From the NCBI GenBank assembly GCA_002503885.1, contig DASQ01000119.1:1-21965 (forward strand): a DNA stretch of 21,965 bases, given 5' to 3'. The position numbers and the translations under genes were made by a program. Positions 7,294 through 15,093 of this stretch are shown here, one piece after another; the first letter of the stretch is position 1, and the number at the start of each line of letters is the position of its first letter. The notes below the pieces were generated by a model that made no database searches, was not told the DNA's origin, and was given only the letters and a program-made list of their open reading frames with translations. Source of the DNA: Methanoculleus marisnigri. Its GTDB lineage: Archaea; Halobacteriota; Methanomicrobia; Methanomicrobiales; Methanoculleaceae.

Positions 7294-7758
7294 CTAGAAC
7301 CGGAACCATTTCATCATAACGAAGGCGTCTTCCTCGTTTGCGTAATAACTGGCAATCTGGAAGACTTCCCGGTAGCCGAGACGGTGGTAGAACTCCTGCG
7401 CCCCGGCATTGGTGATCCGGACCTCCAGCTGGACCCCGCTCGCGCCTAAAACTGCATACTCCCGTTCCAGGCGGCGAATGAGCTGTTGTCCGACCCCCCG
7501 CCGCCGGTATCCCGGGGCGACGGCGAGGTTCATGATATGCCCGTAAACCTCTTCCCCGGTATCCTCAATCCCCCCTGCGACGAACCCGGCCAGGCCTTCG
7601 TTGTTTTTGGCTACGAAGAACGTCTCCGGGTAATAGGCGAGCGATTCCTGGAGCATCCTCTCGTCCCAGGGGTCGACGAACGCTGTCCTTTCGATGGCAA
7701 CTATCTGCGGGATGTCTACAGGCTGTGCCCTGCGGATGGTGAGTTGAAGCGGCATCAT
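7294..7758 (-). CDS. rimI: GNAT N-acetyltransferase, RimI/Ard1-like
   Basis: The 154-residue protein is a single GNAT domain. The acetyl-CoA binding motif is visible as VAPGYRRRGVGQQLIRRLE (about 82-100), preceded by the IMNLAV strand and followed by VRITNAGAQEFYHRLGYREV, which is typical of RimI/Ard1 N-terminal acetyltransferases. In archaea one such enzyme acetylates the N-termini of many proteins; assignment to that role is family-based. Two start codons (7758 and 7755) are adjacent. A TATA-like box at 7793-7800 (minus) would give a leader of about 12 nt. It is convergent with hmgA and divergent from the DUF1015 gene. Confidence 0.85.
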   Translation of the reverse strand: MMPLQLTIRRAQPVDIPQIVAIERTAFVDPWDERMLQESLAYYPETFFVAKNNEGLAGFVAGGIEDTGEEVYGHIMNLAVAPGYRRRGVGQQLIRRLEREYAVLGASGVQLEVRITNAGAQEFYHRLGYREVFQIASYYANEEDAFVMMKWFRF

Positions 7759-7792
7759 AGTTACCGGTCTCTCCCTCGTGGAGTGTCTTACC

Positions 7793-7820
7793 TAATATAG
7801 TGTCAGGGGACAAAATAGTA
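7793..7820. promoter_or_regulatory. Divergent promoters of rimI and the DUF1015 gene
   Basis: CTATATTA (7800-7793, minus) faces rimI. AAAATAGTA (7812-7820, plus) is centred 28 nt before the ATG at 7844. Both boxes are the AT-rich islands of an otherwise GC-rich gap. Confidence 0.5.
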
Positions 7821-7843
7821 GGCACATACGAGTGGCGGCATTT

Positions 7844-9109
7844 ATGGTTCAGATCTATCGTTTCGCGGCGGTCCGTCCGGGGCGGCGGTACTCCGAAAAA
7901 ATTCCTTCCGTGCCCTACGATGTGGTGACGGCAGAAGAAGCCCGGGAGTGCATCGAGAAGAATCCCTTGAGTTTCCTGCGGGTAAGCCGGCCCGACGCCG
8001 AACTCCCCGACCTCGCCCCGAACGATGACCGGGTCTACCAGCGGGCGCGGGAGATATTCGACGGCATGGTCGCCGACGGCCTGATGCAGCAGGATCCGGA
8101 GCCCGGGATGTACGTCTACCGGGCCGTCCAGGACGGCGAGGAGTTCATCGGTCTGGTCTGTTGCGTGGCGACGGAGGACTACGAGAGCCGGCAGATCCGG
8201 CGGCATGAACTCACCCGGTATGACAAGGAGGAGGACCGGACCCGGCACATCGACGCGGTCGGCGCCAACACCGGTCTCGTCTTCCTGCTCTACCGCGACC
8301 CCGGCCTGATCTTCTCCTATGTCCACTCCCTCATCGACACAGCGGCGCCTGACGGGAGCACCACGACCGGATCGGGCGTGCTCCACCAGGTCTATCGGGT
8401 CACCGATGAAGCGATCCTCTCGCGCCTGGAGGGGCTTTTTGCGGCGGTTCCGAACACATACATCGCAGACGGACACCACCGCGCCAAGTCGGCGGTGAAC
8501 GTGGCGGAGAGGCGGCAGAGCGATGGCAGGTTCACCGAAGAGGCAGGGAAGTTCATGGTGGTCCTCTTCGCCCACGACCGGGTCCGCATCCACGGCTACA
8601 GCCGGCTCGTCACGGACCTCGGCGGCTACACCACTCCCCGCGAGTTCATGGAGGCGCTCCCGAAATCGGGCTGGAATGTCCGCCCCTACGGGAAGGTCGA
8701 TGCTGCGGGCTACCAGGTCCCACCGCTCGCGGCCGGAGCGGGATTGGTGCATGTCATGCACTTCTACCTGGAGGGAACCTGGTACGAGGTTTCCCGGCCG
8801 GTCGCGGACCTCACCGACCTGATCGGGTCCCTGGACGTCTCGGTTCTGCAGAAGGATGTCCTCGAAGGGATGCTCGGCATCACCGACCCCCGGGGTGATC
8901 CGAGGCTCCAGTACATGGGCGGGGCAAAGCCGCTCTCCGAACTCGAGCGGCTCGTGGACTCCGGCAAATACGCCCTCGCGGTAGCGATGCAGCCGGTGCG
9001 GGTCGAGACGGTGCTCGCGATTGCCGATAAAGACGGTGTCATGCCCCCGAAGTCCACCTGGTTCGAGCCGAAACTTCTCTCAGGGCTTGTCGTCCACACC
9101 ATCGATTGA
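7844..9109 (+). CDS. DUF1015 family protein of unknown function
   Basis: The 421-residue protein matches the widespread DUF1015 family, recognisable from its start (VQIYRFAAVRP), the VPYDVV segment, a conserved block RHELTRYDKEEDRTRH (120-135) and DGHHR (209-213). No enzyme activity can be assigned from the sequence. The DGHHR box is reminiscent of the G-x-H-R nucleotide-handling motif of ParB/sulfiredoxin-like folds, which is only a hint. I chose the ATG at 7844 over an in-frame GTG at 7832 because the protein's conserved start follows directly and the TATA-like box at 7812-7820 fits. hisG follows after a 48-base gap with its own TATA-like box, so the two need not be co-transcribed. Confidence 0.85.
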   Translation: MVQIYRFAAVRPGRRYSEKIPSVPYDVVTAEEARECIEKNPLSFLRVSRPDAELPDLAPNDDRVYQRAREIFDGMVADGLMQQDPEPGMYVYRAVQDGEEFIGLVCCVATEDYESRQIRRHELTRYDKEEDRTRHIDAVGANTGLVFLLYRDPGLIFSYVHSLIDTAAPDGSTTTGSGVLHQVYRVTDEAILSRLEGLFAAVPNTYIADGHHRAKSAVNVAERRQSDGRFTEEAGKFMVVLFAHDRVRIHGYSRLVTDLGGYTTPREFMEALPKSGWNVRPYGKVDAAGYQVPPLAAGAGLVHVMHFYLEGTWYEVSRPVADLTDLIGSLDVSVLQKDVLEGMLGITDPRGDPRLQYMGGAKPLSELERLVDSGKYALAVAMQPVRVETVLAIADKDGVMPPKSTWFEPKLLSGLVVHTID

Positions 9110-9126
9110 AGATCCATATCACCATC

Positions 9127-9134
9127 TTTAATTC
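9127..9134 (+). promoter_or_regulatory. TATA-like box for hisG
   Basis: TTTAATTC is centred about 27 nt before the hisG ATG, which predicts a leaderless transcript. Confidence 0.5.
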
Positions 9135-9157
9135 TTTTTCTGCCCGATCACCTCTTC

Positions 9158-10030
9158 ATGATAACGATTGCTCTCCCCAAGGGAAGCCTCGAAGCGCAGA
9201 CGCTCCAGCTCTTCAAGGAGGCGGACCTCGAGGTCAGGCGGACCGACCGCGACTACAACCCTCGCATCAACGATTCAAGGATCGGGAAGGTGAAGATCCT
9301 CCGGCCACAGGAGATCCCGCTCTACGTTCAGATGGGCTACTTCGATCTCGGGATATCAGGGCTTGACTGGGTGCAGGAGAGCGGCGCCGACGTTGTGGAG
9401 GTCGCCAACCTCTCCTACAGCAAGACCGGGGAAGGGAACGTGAAGATCGTGGTCGCGGTTCACCGTGACGAGCCAATCGACAGCGTCACCGCCATCCGCC
9501 CGGGCAGCCGCGTGACGACCGAGTATCCCCGGATCACGGAGCAGTTCTTTAAGGAGATCGAGGTCCCCGTCAGGCTCTTTGCCTCTTACGGGGCCTCGGA
9601 GGCGAAGGTCCCCGACCTCATGGACGTCGTCGTCGACCTCACCGAGACCGGGAGCACGCTCAAGAAGAATGGGTTGAAGATTGTCGGCCAGATTATGGAG
9701 TCGCACACCGCGCTCCTCGCGAACCGCGAGTCCCTTCTGGACCCGGAGAAGCGCCGGGAGATCGAGGAGATCACAACCCTCCTCCTCGGGGTGATCGAGG
9801 CACGCCACCAGGTCCTCCTGACGATGAACGTGCCGGCGGCGGCGCTCGACCGCGTCATCGAGGTCCTTCCTGCGATGAAACAGCCCACCATCGGCAGGCT
9901 GCACGGCATAGACTACTTCAGCATCCAGACGGTGGTGCAGAAGGGACTCGTCAACGGCCTTATTCCGCCGCTCAAGGCCGCGGGTGCCGAAGATATCCTT
10001 GAGATCCCGATAGCGAAAATAGTGCGGTGA
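9158..10030 (+). CDS. hisG: ATP phosphoribosyltransferase, long form
   Basis: This enzyme joins ATP and PRPP to phosphoribosyl-ATP, the first and feedback-controlled step of histidine synthesis. The 290-residue product is the long form: a two-lobed catalytic region (1 to about 210) starting ITIALPKGSL, with the PRPP-binding loop DVVVDLTETGSTL (156-168), and a C-terminal ACT-like regulatory domain (about 215-290) that normally binds histidine and removes the need for HisZ. No other histidine gene is present in the window, so the pathway is scattered, as often in archaea. Confidence 0.95.
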   Translation: MITIALPKGSLEAQTLQLFKEADLEVRRTDRDYNPRINDSRIGKVKILRPQEIPLYVQMGYFDLGISGLDWVQESGADVVEVANLSYSKTGEGNVKIVVAVHRDEPIDSVTAIRPGSRVTTEYPRITEQFFKEIEVPVRLFASYGASEAKVPDLMDVVVDLTETGSTLKKNGLKIVGQIMESHTALLANRESLLDPEKRREIEEITTLLLGVIEARHQVLLTMNVPAAALDRVIEVLPAMKQPTIGRLHGIDYFSIQTVVQKGLVNGLIPPLKAAGAEDILEIPIAKIVR

Positions 10031-10043
10031 GGCAGGAAACCCC

Positions 10044-10700
10044 TCACCCGCGCCGGGAGTACTCCTTTCCGCAGGCGTAACAGACGAACTTCCCGTCCTC
10101 GAGGCGGACCCGGGACTCGGCGGTCATTTCGCCGCACTTCGAGCACGGCACCGACGAAAAGATCCGTGCCTGCTCCGGGATCCCGGGATCGACCTCCCGG
10201 ATGGTGAAGAGTTCTTCAGCGGGCATCTCCAGAATGACATCGACGATCCGATGCATCCGCTCGTGGAATTCGGCCTGCTCCTCGTCGGAGGCCTTTCCCT
10301 GCATCACCCGCGCACGGAGCGGCGCGAGGCAGGGGTCGAGTGAGTCGACGTCGAACGACGGGTTTGCCGCCACGCGGATCGCGGCCCGGGTCCGGCGGTT
10401 GATGAACGTGAAGGCGTGTTTGCCGTAGTCCTTGAAGAGGAGATTTCCTTTTCCGGCGGTGCACCCGGTCAGGACCTGGATGGCATCGACGCCGCAGGCA
10501 TCGGTCTCGGCGATGGTGACGAGTTCCTCGTCTTCCGAACGGCCGGAGCGGAGCCTTGAAAGGGCGATCTCTGCCGCCCGGTAGCCCGTCGCGAGGCCGG
10601 GACAGACGTGGCCGTGGAAGGCGGCCGCTTCTGCGAACCGGTCGTGTGCTTCTCCCGGCTTGCCGGGGGGTGAAGTGTTACACATGTGCTTACCCTGCAT
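10044..10700 (-). CDS. FmdE-like protein (formylmethanofuran dehydrogenase subunit E family)
   Basis: The 218-residue protein has the FmdE domain, with FHGHVCPGLATGYRAA (28-43, Cys33), DACGVDAIQVLTGCTAGKGN (67-86, Cys69 and Cys80), and a C-terminal zinc ribbon with Cys186, Cys189, Cys207 and Cys210. The family is named from a protein encoded with the molybdenum formylmethanofuran dehydrogenase, which fixes CO2 in the first step of methanogenesis, but no fmd/fwd catalytic gene is in the window. It is therefore a stand-alone paralogue, and its job (metal or cofactor handling) is uncertain. A TATA-like box centred about 26 nt upstream of the ATG at 10700 supports that start; a second ATG lies 5 codons in. 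It is convergent with hisG, 13 bases apart. Confidence 0.85.
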   Translation of the reverse strand: MQGKHMCNTSPPGKPGEAHDRFAEAAAFHGHVCPGLATGYRAAEIALSRLRSGRSEDEELVTIAETDACGVDAIQVLTGCTAGKGNLLFKDYGKHAFTFINRRTRAAIRVAANPSFDVDSLDPCLAPLRARVMQGKASDEEQAEFHERMHRIVDVILEMPAEELFTIREVDPGIPEQARIFSSVPCSKCGEMTAESRVRLEDGKFVCYACGKEYSRRG

Positions 10701-10707
10701 GAGATGT

Positions 10708-10736
10708 TGTTACGAACAGATGGATATATGTTACGA
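10708..10736 (-). promoter_or_regulatory. FmdE-like gene promoter with paired direct repeats
   Basis: The TATA core ATATAT (10724-10729) is centred 26 nt upstream of the start codon. It lies between two perfect copies of TGTTACGA on the plus strand (10708-10715 and 10729-10736), exactly 21 bp apart, which is two helical turns. The first copy extends to TGTTACGAACA, itself an inverted repeat. This looks like a regulator site spanning the core promoter; the regulator is unknown. Confidence 0.45.
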
Positions 10737-10897
10737 TAGCCCGCCGGAGCTCGCGGGCCCACTCCCTCTGCATATAAGGGCCGAACCGTTCCGACCTGCG
10801 GGTCTGCACACCGGACGAAATATTTTTGCCACCGGTTGCCTGCACGTTTCCAATATCCGATTCTAACGGCAGATTGTTGAATATACAAGAGAGGGGG

Positions 10898-10907
10898 TTA
10901 TTTATAT
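10898..10907 (+). promoter_or_regulatory. TATA-like box for the lipoprotein/prepilin-like cluster
   Basis: TTATTTATAT is centred about 31 nt before the ATG at 10934. It sits between GAGGG (10893-10897) and CCCTC (10909-10913). The rest of the gap from 10701 to 10933 shows only the FmdE-like promoter and AT-rich sequence. Confidence 0.55.
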
Positions 10908-10933
10908 GCCCTCGCGTATAATGACTGCTTTAC

Positions 10934-11497
10934 ATGAGAGTCTCCGGGGGCGTCCTGACCCTGCTTGCCGCAGTATGTATCCTCTGCACCACGTGCGGTT
11001 GTCTCGGTGCATCCTCGTCGCCGTCAGGCGGGGGCATCACCCCCATCGACCTGCCGGAGCCGCCGGGGGCCTGCACCCTCACCGGGGCTCTCGCGGAACT
11101 GGACCTGCTCGGGGCCGAAGGCGGCCTGAACATCACCGGCACATCGGTCCACCAGGTGCTCGGGACCGGCATGAGCCTCGACGGTCGGGCCACCTCCTGG
11201 GCCCTCGGTCTTGCGGATGGCGAGGAGGTGCGCTGGCTGACCTTCGGTCTCACGGGCTGGAAGGAGATCTCGCTCCGTGCCCCCCTGCCCGCAGAGGAGG
11301 TGAACCTCACCAGTGTCCTCTCCCCGGAGGATCTCCTTGCGATGCAGGACGGGGTGCTCTCACCCGCAATGGAGCAGCTCGGTGCCGATACGGTTGATAT
11401 TGCTCTCTCGGAGGGGGTCTATGCGATCACGATCCGATCGGACGCGGGGATGGAGACCCTCGCGTTCCGGGCGGATACCGGGGAGGTGATCGTATAA
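10934..11497 (+). CDS. Predicted secreted lipoprotein, function unknown
   Basis: The 187-residue protein starts with a signal peptide: a basic start, a hydrophobic run (5-20) and a lipobox-like TCGC ending at Cys23, followed by a Ser/Gly-rich linker (26-33) often seen in archaeal lipoproteins. The mature part is acidic, without motifs I recognise. It is therefore predicted to be anchored outside the cell membrane. It lies 23 bases upstream of five prepilin-like genes on the same strand, with a TATA-like box only in front of it, so it probably leads that operon and may be an accessory surface component. Confidence 0.75.
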   Translation: MRVSGGVLTLLAAVCILCTTCGCLGASSSPSGGGITPIDLPEPPGACTLTGALAELDLLGAEGGLNITGTSVHQVLGTGMSLDGRATSWALGLADGEEVRWLTFGLTGWKEISLRAPLPAEEVNLTSVLSPEDLLAMQDGVLSPAMEQLGADTVDIALSEGVYAITIRSDAGMETLAFRADTGEVIV

Positions 11498-11520
11498 GAC
11501 CGGCGGCCGATGACGGGGCG

Positions 11521-12552
11521 ATGTCGCTGGACTTTCTCGTGGGGTTCACGATCTTCATGCTCGCCCTGATCATGGTGGTGAGCATGGTGCCGGGGCTCCT
11601 CGCGGGCCTCGATAGCAGCGGCATCGACTACGACGCGGTCGCCTACCGGACGGGGGTGATCCTTGTCGAGGACCCCGGCTGGCCGGTCTACCCGCCCTGG
11701 GAGATGAACGACGGGGACCATAAGGACGAGATCCAGCGCATCGGCCTCGCGGCCTCGAAAGATACCCCGAACATCCTCCTCTCGACGAAGGTTGAGAAGT
11801 TTTTCGAGGCGGGGTTCTTCGACCAGGATGATTACCGTAGCAAGGCGATCTTCGGCGACATTCCTTATTCCTATAATTTTTCGCTCTCCAGTGGGGGGAC
11901 CCTGATCGGGCAGACCGGCGACCCGCTCCCTCTCGGCTACGGCTACGGCTACATCCGCCGGGTGGTGAAGATCAAGGAGCCGGGAGTGGCGGTGATCAAC
12001 GGAACTTTCGCACCACAGTACACGTCACTCTCCTCGAACCAGGAGTTCATCGTCCGGCTCGACTTCAGCAAATTGCTCGACCCGTCCGTCGGGGCGGCCT
12101 ACCGGATCGATCCGAGGACCGAGCCGGTGAACGTGACGATCACGGACTTTGGCGCATATCGTAACATAACCAGTCCACCGGACGATAACGCGACGCTCAA
12201 GACCGTGACGTTCTGGAAAAAGGATCCGACGAGGCCGATCCCGCAGTTTACCCGGATTCCGTTTGCGTACGGCACGACGGACTCAGAACTCTACACCCTA
12301 TACATCGACGGGAATCCAAAAAACCTCACGCCGGGAGTAGAGGTCGACGAGAACATCTCCCTGGTGCTGAAACCGGCGGCAACCTCGCTCTTCACCCTGG
12401 ACCAGAACAGCATCCTGGATATCCGGTTTAATTTCGAGGATGCTGACTACCCGCACACCAACATCACCGACATCCACCACTATGACTACAACATGACGAA
12501 CGTCACCCGCCCCGACCTTAAAGCCGGCGTCCTGGAGGTGGCGATATGGTGA
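11521..12552 (+). CDS. Large prepilin-like surface protein, first of five
   Basis: The 343-residue protein begins with one hydrophobic helix (about 5-29) followed by a long hydrophilic domain with several N-glycosylation sequons (NGT, NVT, NIT, NMT), as expected for an exported archaeal surface protein. The architecture matches type IV pilin-like proteins. The codons just before the ATG would encode an acidic-glycine stretch (ADDGA) like the processing motif of the sister proteins, but no usual start codon lies upstream within reach, so the true start is uncertain. Its stop overlaps the next gene by 7 bases. I do not recognise a named family. Confidence 0.75.
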   Translation: MSLDFLVGFTIFMLALIMVVSMVPGLLAGLDSSGIDYDAVAYRTGVILVEDPGWPVYPPWEMNDGDHKDEIQRIGLAASKDTPNILLSTKVEKFFEAGFFDQDDYRSKAIFGDIPYSYNFSLSSGGTLIGQTGDPLPLGYGYGYIRRVVKIKEPGVAVINGTFAPQYTSLSSNQEFIVRLDFSKLLDPSVGAAYRIDPRTEPVNVTITDFGAYRNITSPPDDNATLKTVTFWKKDPTRPIPQFTRIPFAYGTTDSELYTLYIDGNPKNLTPGVEVDENISLVLKPAATSLFTLDQNSILDIRFNFEDADYPHTNITDIHHYDYNMTNVTRPDLKAGVLEVAIW

Positions 12553-13055
12553 ACGATTCGGGGCAGCTCTACACGATGGAGGGCGTCGCGGCCGGGATCA
12601 TCATGCTCCTCACCGTGTACATCGTCATCAGTACGACGAGCATCTACACCGCGGGGGATACACACATCCCGGACATGCAGCTCGAACAGCTCGGGAGCGA
12701 CGTGCTGGCGATGATGGATACGCCGGATACTAACGGCACAAAGAGCGCTCTGGAGACTTTTATCGATACGGATAATGGCACCGATTTCAACAGTACGTTC
12801 CTGGGCTACTGCAACATGCTGACGAGCGGTGCTGACGACGACCTGCACATGAGCGCAAACGTCACCTACCGCTCCGGTGACGAGATCAAAGAGCATCAAC
12901 TCGTTGCAACACCGGATGACGGCTCCTGGACGGGAAGGGAATCCGCCGTGCGGGTGACCCGGTGGGTGCAGCTGGATTATCAGATCGGTCGGGGACCCCC
13001 CTACGGGTCGCGGGCACAGGCCGTCCTCGTGGAGGTGCTGTTATGGCGTGCATGA
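12546..13055 (+). CDS. Prepilin-like single-helix protein, second of five
   Basis: The 169-residue protein starts MVNDSGQLYTMEGVAAG: a short acidic-glycine leader followed by one hydrophobic helix (about 13-33), then a hydrophilic domain rich in Asp, Asn and Thr with sequons NGT, NST and NVT. This is the layout of archaeal type IV prepilins and pseudopilins. It overlaps the preceding gene by 7 bases and the following gene by 4 (ATGA), so translation is coupled. No function can be assigned beyond surface or pseudopilus structure. Confidence 0.75.
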   Translation: MVNDSGQLYTMEGVAAGIIMLLTVYIVISTTSIYTAGDTHIPDMQLEQLGSDVLAMMDTPDTNGTKSALETFIDTDNGTDFNSTFLGYCNMLTSGADDDLHMSANVTYRSGDEIKEHQLVATPDDGSWTGRESAVRVTRWVQLDYQIGRGPPYGSRAQAVLVEVLLWRA

Positions 13056-13408
13056 ATGAAGACGGTCAGTGGATCGTGTTGATGGGCCTTCTCGTCGCCG
13101 TGGGACTGTTCTTCCTCGCGCTGATCATCAACCAGTCGGCGCTCGTCGGGCAGACAACCGCGGAAGGGGTGCTCGAGTTCCCGAAGAACGACATCCGGGA
13201 CCTGCGGGAGGCGGTGTTTGACTACGTCGAGGCAGGGCGCCTCGAAGCGGTGCAGAAGGATATCATCGCGATATCCCTCGAGCGGAAGAACGCCGTGGTG
13301 AGTTTCTCGGCGGGCCAACAGCAGGAGGTCTCTGGGCGCCTGCTCCGCCCGGTAACCATCCACTACAACAACGGGGTGACGGAGTACGATGAGACCGTGT
13401 ATTACTGA
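13052..13408 (+). CDS. Prepilin-like single-helix protein, third of five
   Basis: From the ATG at 13052 the product is 118 residues, starting MNEDGQWIVLMGLLVAVGLF, with a hydrophobic helix at about 8-27 and a mostly hydrophilic remainder. I chose this start because it makes an ATGA overlap with the preceding gene and places the NEDG motif at the N-terminus, as in its neighbours. An ATG at 13043 is the alternative. It lacks the sequons of its larger neighbours and may be a minor pilin or a structural adaptor. Confidence 0.7.
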   Translation: MNEDGQWIVLMGLLVAVGLFFLALIINQSALVGQTTAEGVLEFPKNDIRDLREAVFDYVEAGRLEAVQKDIIAISLERKNAVVSFSAGQQQEVSGRLLRPVTIHYNNGVTEYDETVYY

Positions 13409-13412
13409 GCCG

Positions 13413-13850
13413 GTGAACGAGGAGGGCGTCACCCGGCTCATGGAGTATGTCATCATCAGCGGCGTGCTGCTCGTGCTGATGATCGTCATGATGTTCACCA
13501 TCAACGCCGTCTTCATGGAGGGGCCGGCGGATAAACTCCGCTACCACGCCTTCGTGGACATCGGGAACGGTGTCAGCACCCGGATCGTGGACCTCTACGT
13601 GATCGCGCCCGGCAACGGGACCATCGCCACGAAGTTCGATATCCCCGACGATGTTGCCGGGAGGGGCTACTTCGTGGACGTATGGATGGAGGGCGAGAAC
13701 CGGGCAAGCCAGGCTATCCAGGTGCAGGGGGGTAATATCCAGAGCACGGTCGCCATCGCCGGTATCGGGGCGACGAAATGTGTCTCCGGCAACACCACCG
13801 GCGCGGGATGGAACATAATCCAGTACGACTCAGGAGGGTTTCCGACATGA
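13413..13850 (+). CDS. Prepilin-like single-helix protein, fourth of five
   Basis: Starting at the GTG at 13413 the product is 145 residues and begins (M)NEEGVTRLMEYVIISG, matching the N-termini of its neighbours, with a hydrophobic helix at about 11-33. An ATG at 13389, overlapping the previous gene by 20 bases, would add MRPCITEP in front; either start is possible. The exported domain is small and beta-rich in appearance (IDLYVIAPGNGTIATKF-like pattern), with sequons NGT and NTT. The stop overlaps the next gene as ATGA. Confidence 0.7.
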   Translation: MNEEGVTRLMEYVIISGVLLVLMIVMMFTINAVFMEGPADKLRYHAFVDIGNGVSTRIVDLYVIAPGNGTIATKFDIPDDVAGRGYFVDVWMEGENRASQAIQVQGGNIQSTVAIAGIGATKCVSGNTTGAGWNIIQYDSGGFPT

Positions 13851-14638
13851 CACTGAGAGGCTTAAGGAGGCGAAGAACCGTGAAGATAAATGATAAGGCG
13901 GTCTCCGAGGCGATCGGGTTCATCCTGATCCTCGGGATCGTCATCACCGGCATCAGTCTGGTCACGCTCTACGGCTACCCGGTGCTCCTCAAGGAGCAGA
14001 GCAACACCGACGTGAAGAACATGGAGCGGGCGATGATCGTCATCCAGAATGATATGAAGAGCCTCTGCTTCAAGAATGTGCCCTACAAGGAGACGTCGCT
14101 CCAGGTGAGTGGCGGGACGCTTGAGGTGATCAACGCCACCAGTTACGGGGGTTCGATCAATGTCTCAAACAGCACCGATTCCTGGGACTACTCGGTGGGT
14201 GCACTGATCTACCGTTCCGACCGCAGCAACGAGGTGATCACCCTCGAGAACGGCGCGGTGATGACACGCCAGGACGGGTCGACGGGTTCGGCGATGCTTG
14301 CCGAGCCCCGGTGGTTCTATGACGTTAACCCGACGACGGGTGAAAAAACGTTCGTCGTCTACATCATGAACATCACCACCGACGACCTGATGGCGAAGTC
14401 GGGGATGGCAACGGTGAGGATGAGCCTGGAAAACACAGCCACAGAGGTTTACATCTCTCCCGGCGACGTCACGGTAACGTATACCACAGATAGCGATAAC
14501 GACCTTACCGTGGCGTGGGAGAACTACCTGACCGGGGGTTCGGTCGGGATGCATAAAACCACTCCCAACGAATATGAGCGGGATAATGTCGACAAACTTG
14601 TCATAAAAGAGTACGAGATCAAGATTCACGATATCTAA
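13847..14638 (+). CDS. Type IV pilin-like protein with class III signal peptide, fifth of five
   Basis: The 263-residue protein has the clearest archaeal prepilin signature of the set: a basic leader (LRGLRRRR), then NDKAVSEAIGFILILG with a likely prepilin-peptidase cut after Ala18, and a hydrophobic helix (about 20-43). The exported part carries sequons NAT, NVS, NST and NIT. The ATG at 13847 overlaps the previous stop (ATGA). Upstream in-frame codons from 13778 lie inside that gene and were rejected. It is probably assembled by a membrane ATPase and prepilin peptidase encoded elsewhere, since neither is in the window. Confidence 0.8.
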   Translation: MTLRGLRRRRTVKINDKAVSEAIGFILILGIVITGISLVTLYGYPVLLKEQSNTDVKNMERAMIVIQNDMKSLCFKNVPYKETSLQVSGGTLEVINATSYGGSINVSNSTDSWDYSVGALIYRSDRSNEVITLENGAVMTRQDGSTGSAMLAEPRWFYDVNPTTGEKTFVVYIMNITTDDLMAKSGMATVRMSLENTATEVYISPGDVTVTYTTDSDNDLTVAWENYLTGGSVGMHKTTPNEYERDNVDKLVIKEYEIKIHDI

Positions 14639-14639
14639 C

Positions 14640-14645
14640 TTTTTT
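14640..14645 (+). terminator. T-run after the prepilin-like cluster
   Basis: Six T's begin 1 base after the last stop codon, the usual archaeal termination signal. A small inverted repeat TGCCC/GGGCA (14674-14688) lies further on, before the convergent aIF1A gene. Confidence 0.5.
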
Positions 14646-14713
14646 GAACCCGGCAACTCAATTCTGCTGCCTTTGCCCGTGCAGGGCAGGGGGATAGGGT
14701 GTAAAAGAGGATA

Positions 14714-14974
14714 TCAGAGATACCGGTTCTTCCGGAGCCACTCCACCTGGGGTCTCGTGTAGCGGTAGAGGATGTCGCACTTCTCGTCCTGAAAACTCCA
14801 GGGGACGACGACCAGGACATCTCCTTCCCGTATCCAGACCTTCTTCTTGATCTTGCCCTTGATCCGCCCGGTGCGCGTCACCCCGTCGAAGCAGCGGATC
14901 TTGATATGATTTGCGCCCAGCATCAGTTCGGCGCTTGCGAACATCTCCCGGTTCTTCTTGTTCGGCAGGCGCAC
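14714..14974 (-). CDS. Translation initiation factor aIF1A
   Basis: aIF1A binds the A site of the small ribosomal subunit during initiation. The 86 residues shown contain most of its S1-like OB fold: RLPNKKNREMFASAELMLG, IKIRCFDGVTRTGRIKGK and VWIREGDVLVVVPW. The GTG at 14974 is the only usual start codon in frame, yet the frame stays open upstream to a stop at 15104-15106 and encodes AKRKPESKGGEAGEEIIR just before it, which matches the basic, Gly/Glu-rich N-terminal tail of the family. The true protein is therefore probably longer, from a non-standard start (a CTG lies at 15061, near the start predicted from a TATA-like box at 15086-15093), or there is a small sequence change. Confidence 0.88.
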   Translation of the reverse strand: MRLPNKKNREMFASAELMLGANHIKIRCFDGVTRTGRIKGKIKKKVWIREGDVLVVVPWSFQDEKCDILYRYTRPQVEWLRKNRYL

Positions 14975-15085
14975 GCGGATAATCTCCTCTCCCGCCTCCC
15001 CTCCTTTGGACTCGGGTTTGCGCTTTGCAGGATCTGTCAGTTCATCAACCCCATGCTCCAGAGTATTTGATTTCTTGTGTGTCCA

Positions 15086-15093
15086 GTTTATAC
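15086..15093 (-). promoter_or_regulatory. TATA-like box for aIF1A
   Basis: GTATAAAC on the minus strand predicts a transcript start near 15063, far upstream of the GTG at 14974. This supports a longer aIF1A protein or a leader of about 90 nt. Confidence 0.45.

Noticed and set aside
7565..8761. 398-codon minus-strand open frame opposite the DUF1015 gene
   Set aside because: Shadow frame crossing the rimI/DUF1015 promoter gap; no domain visible.
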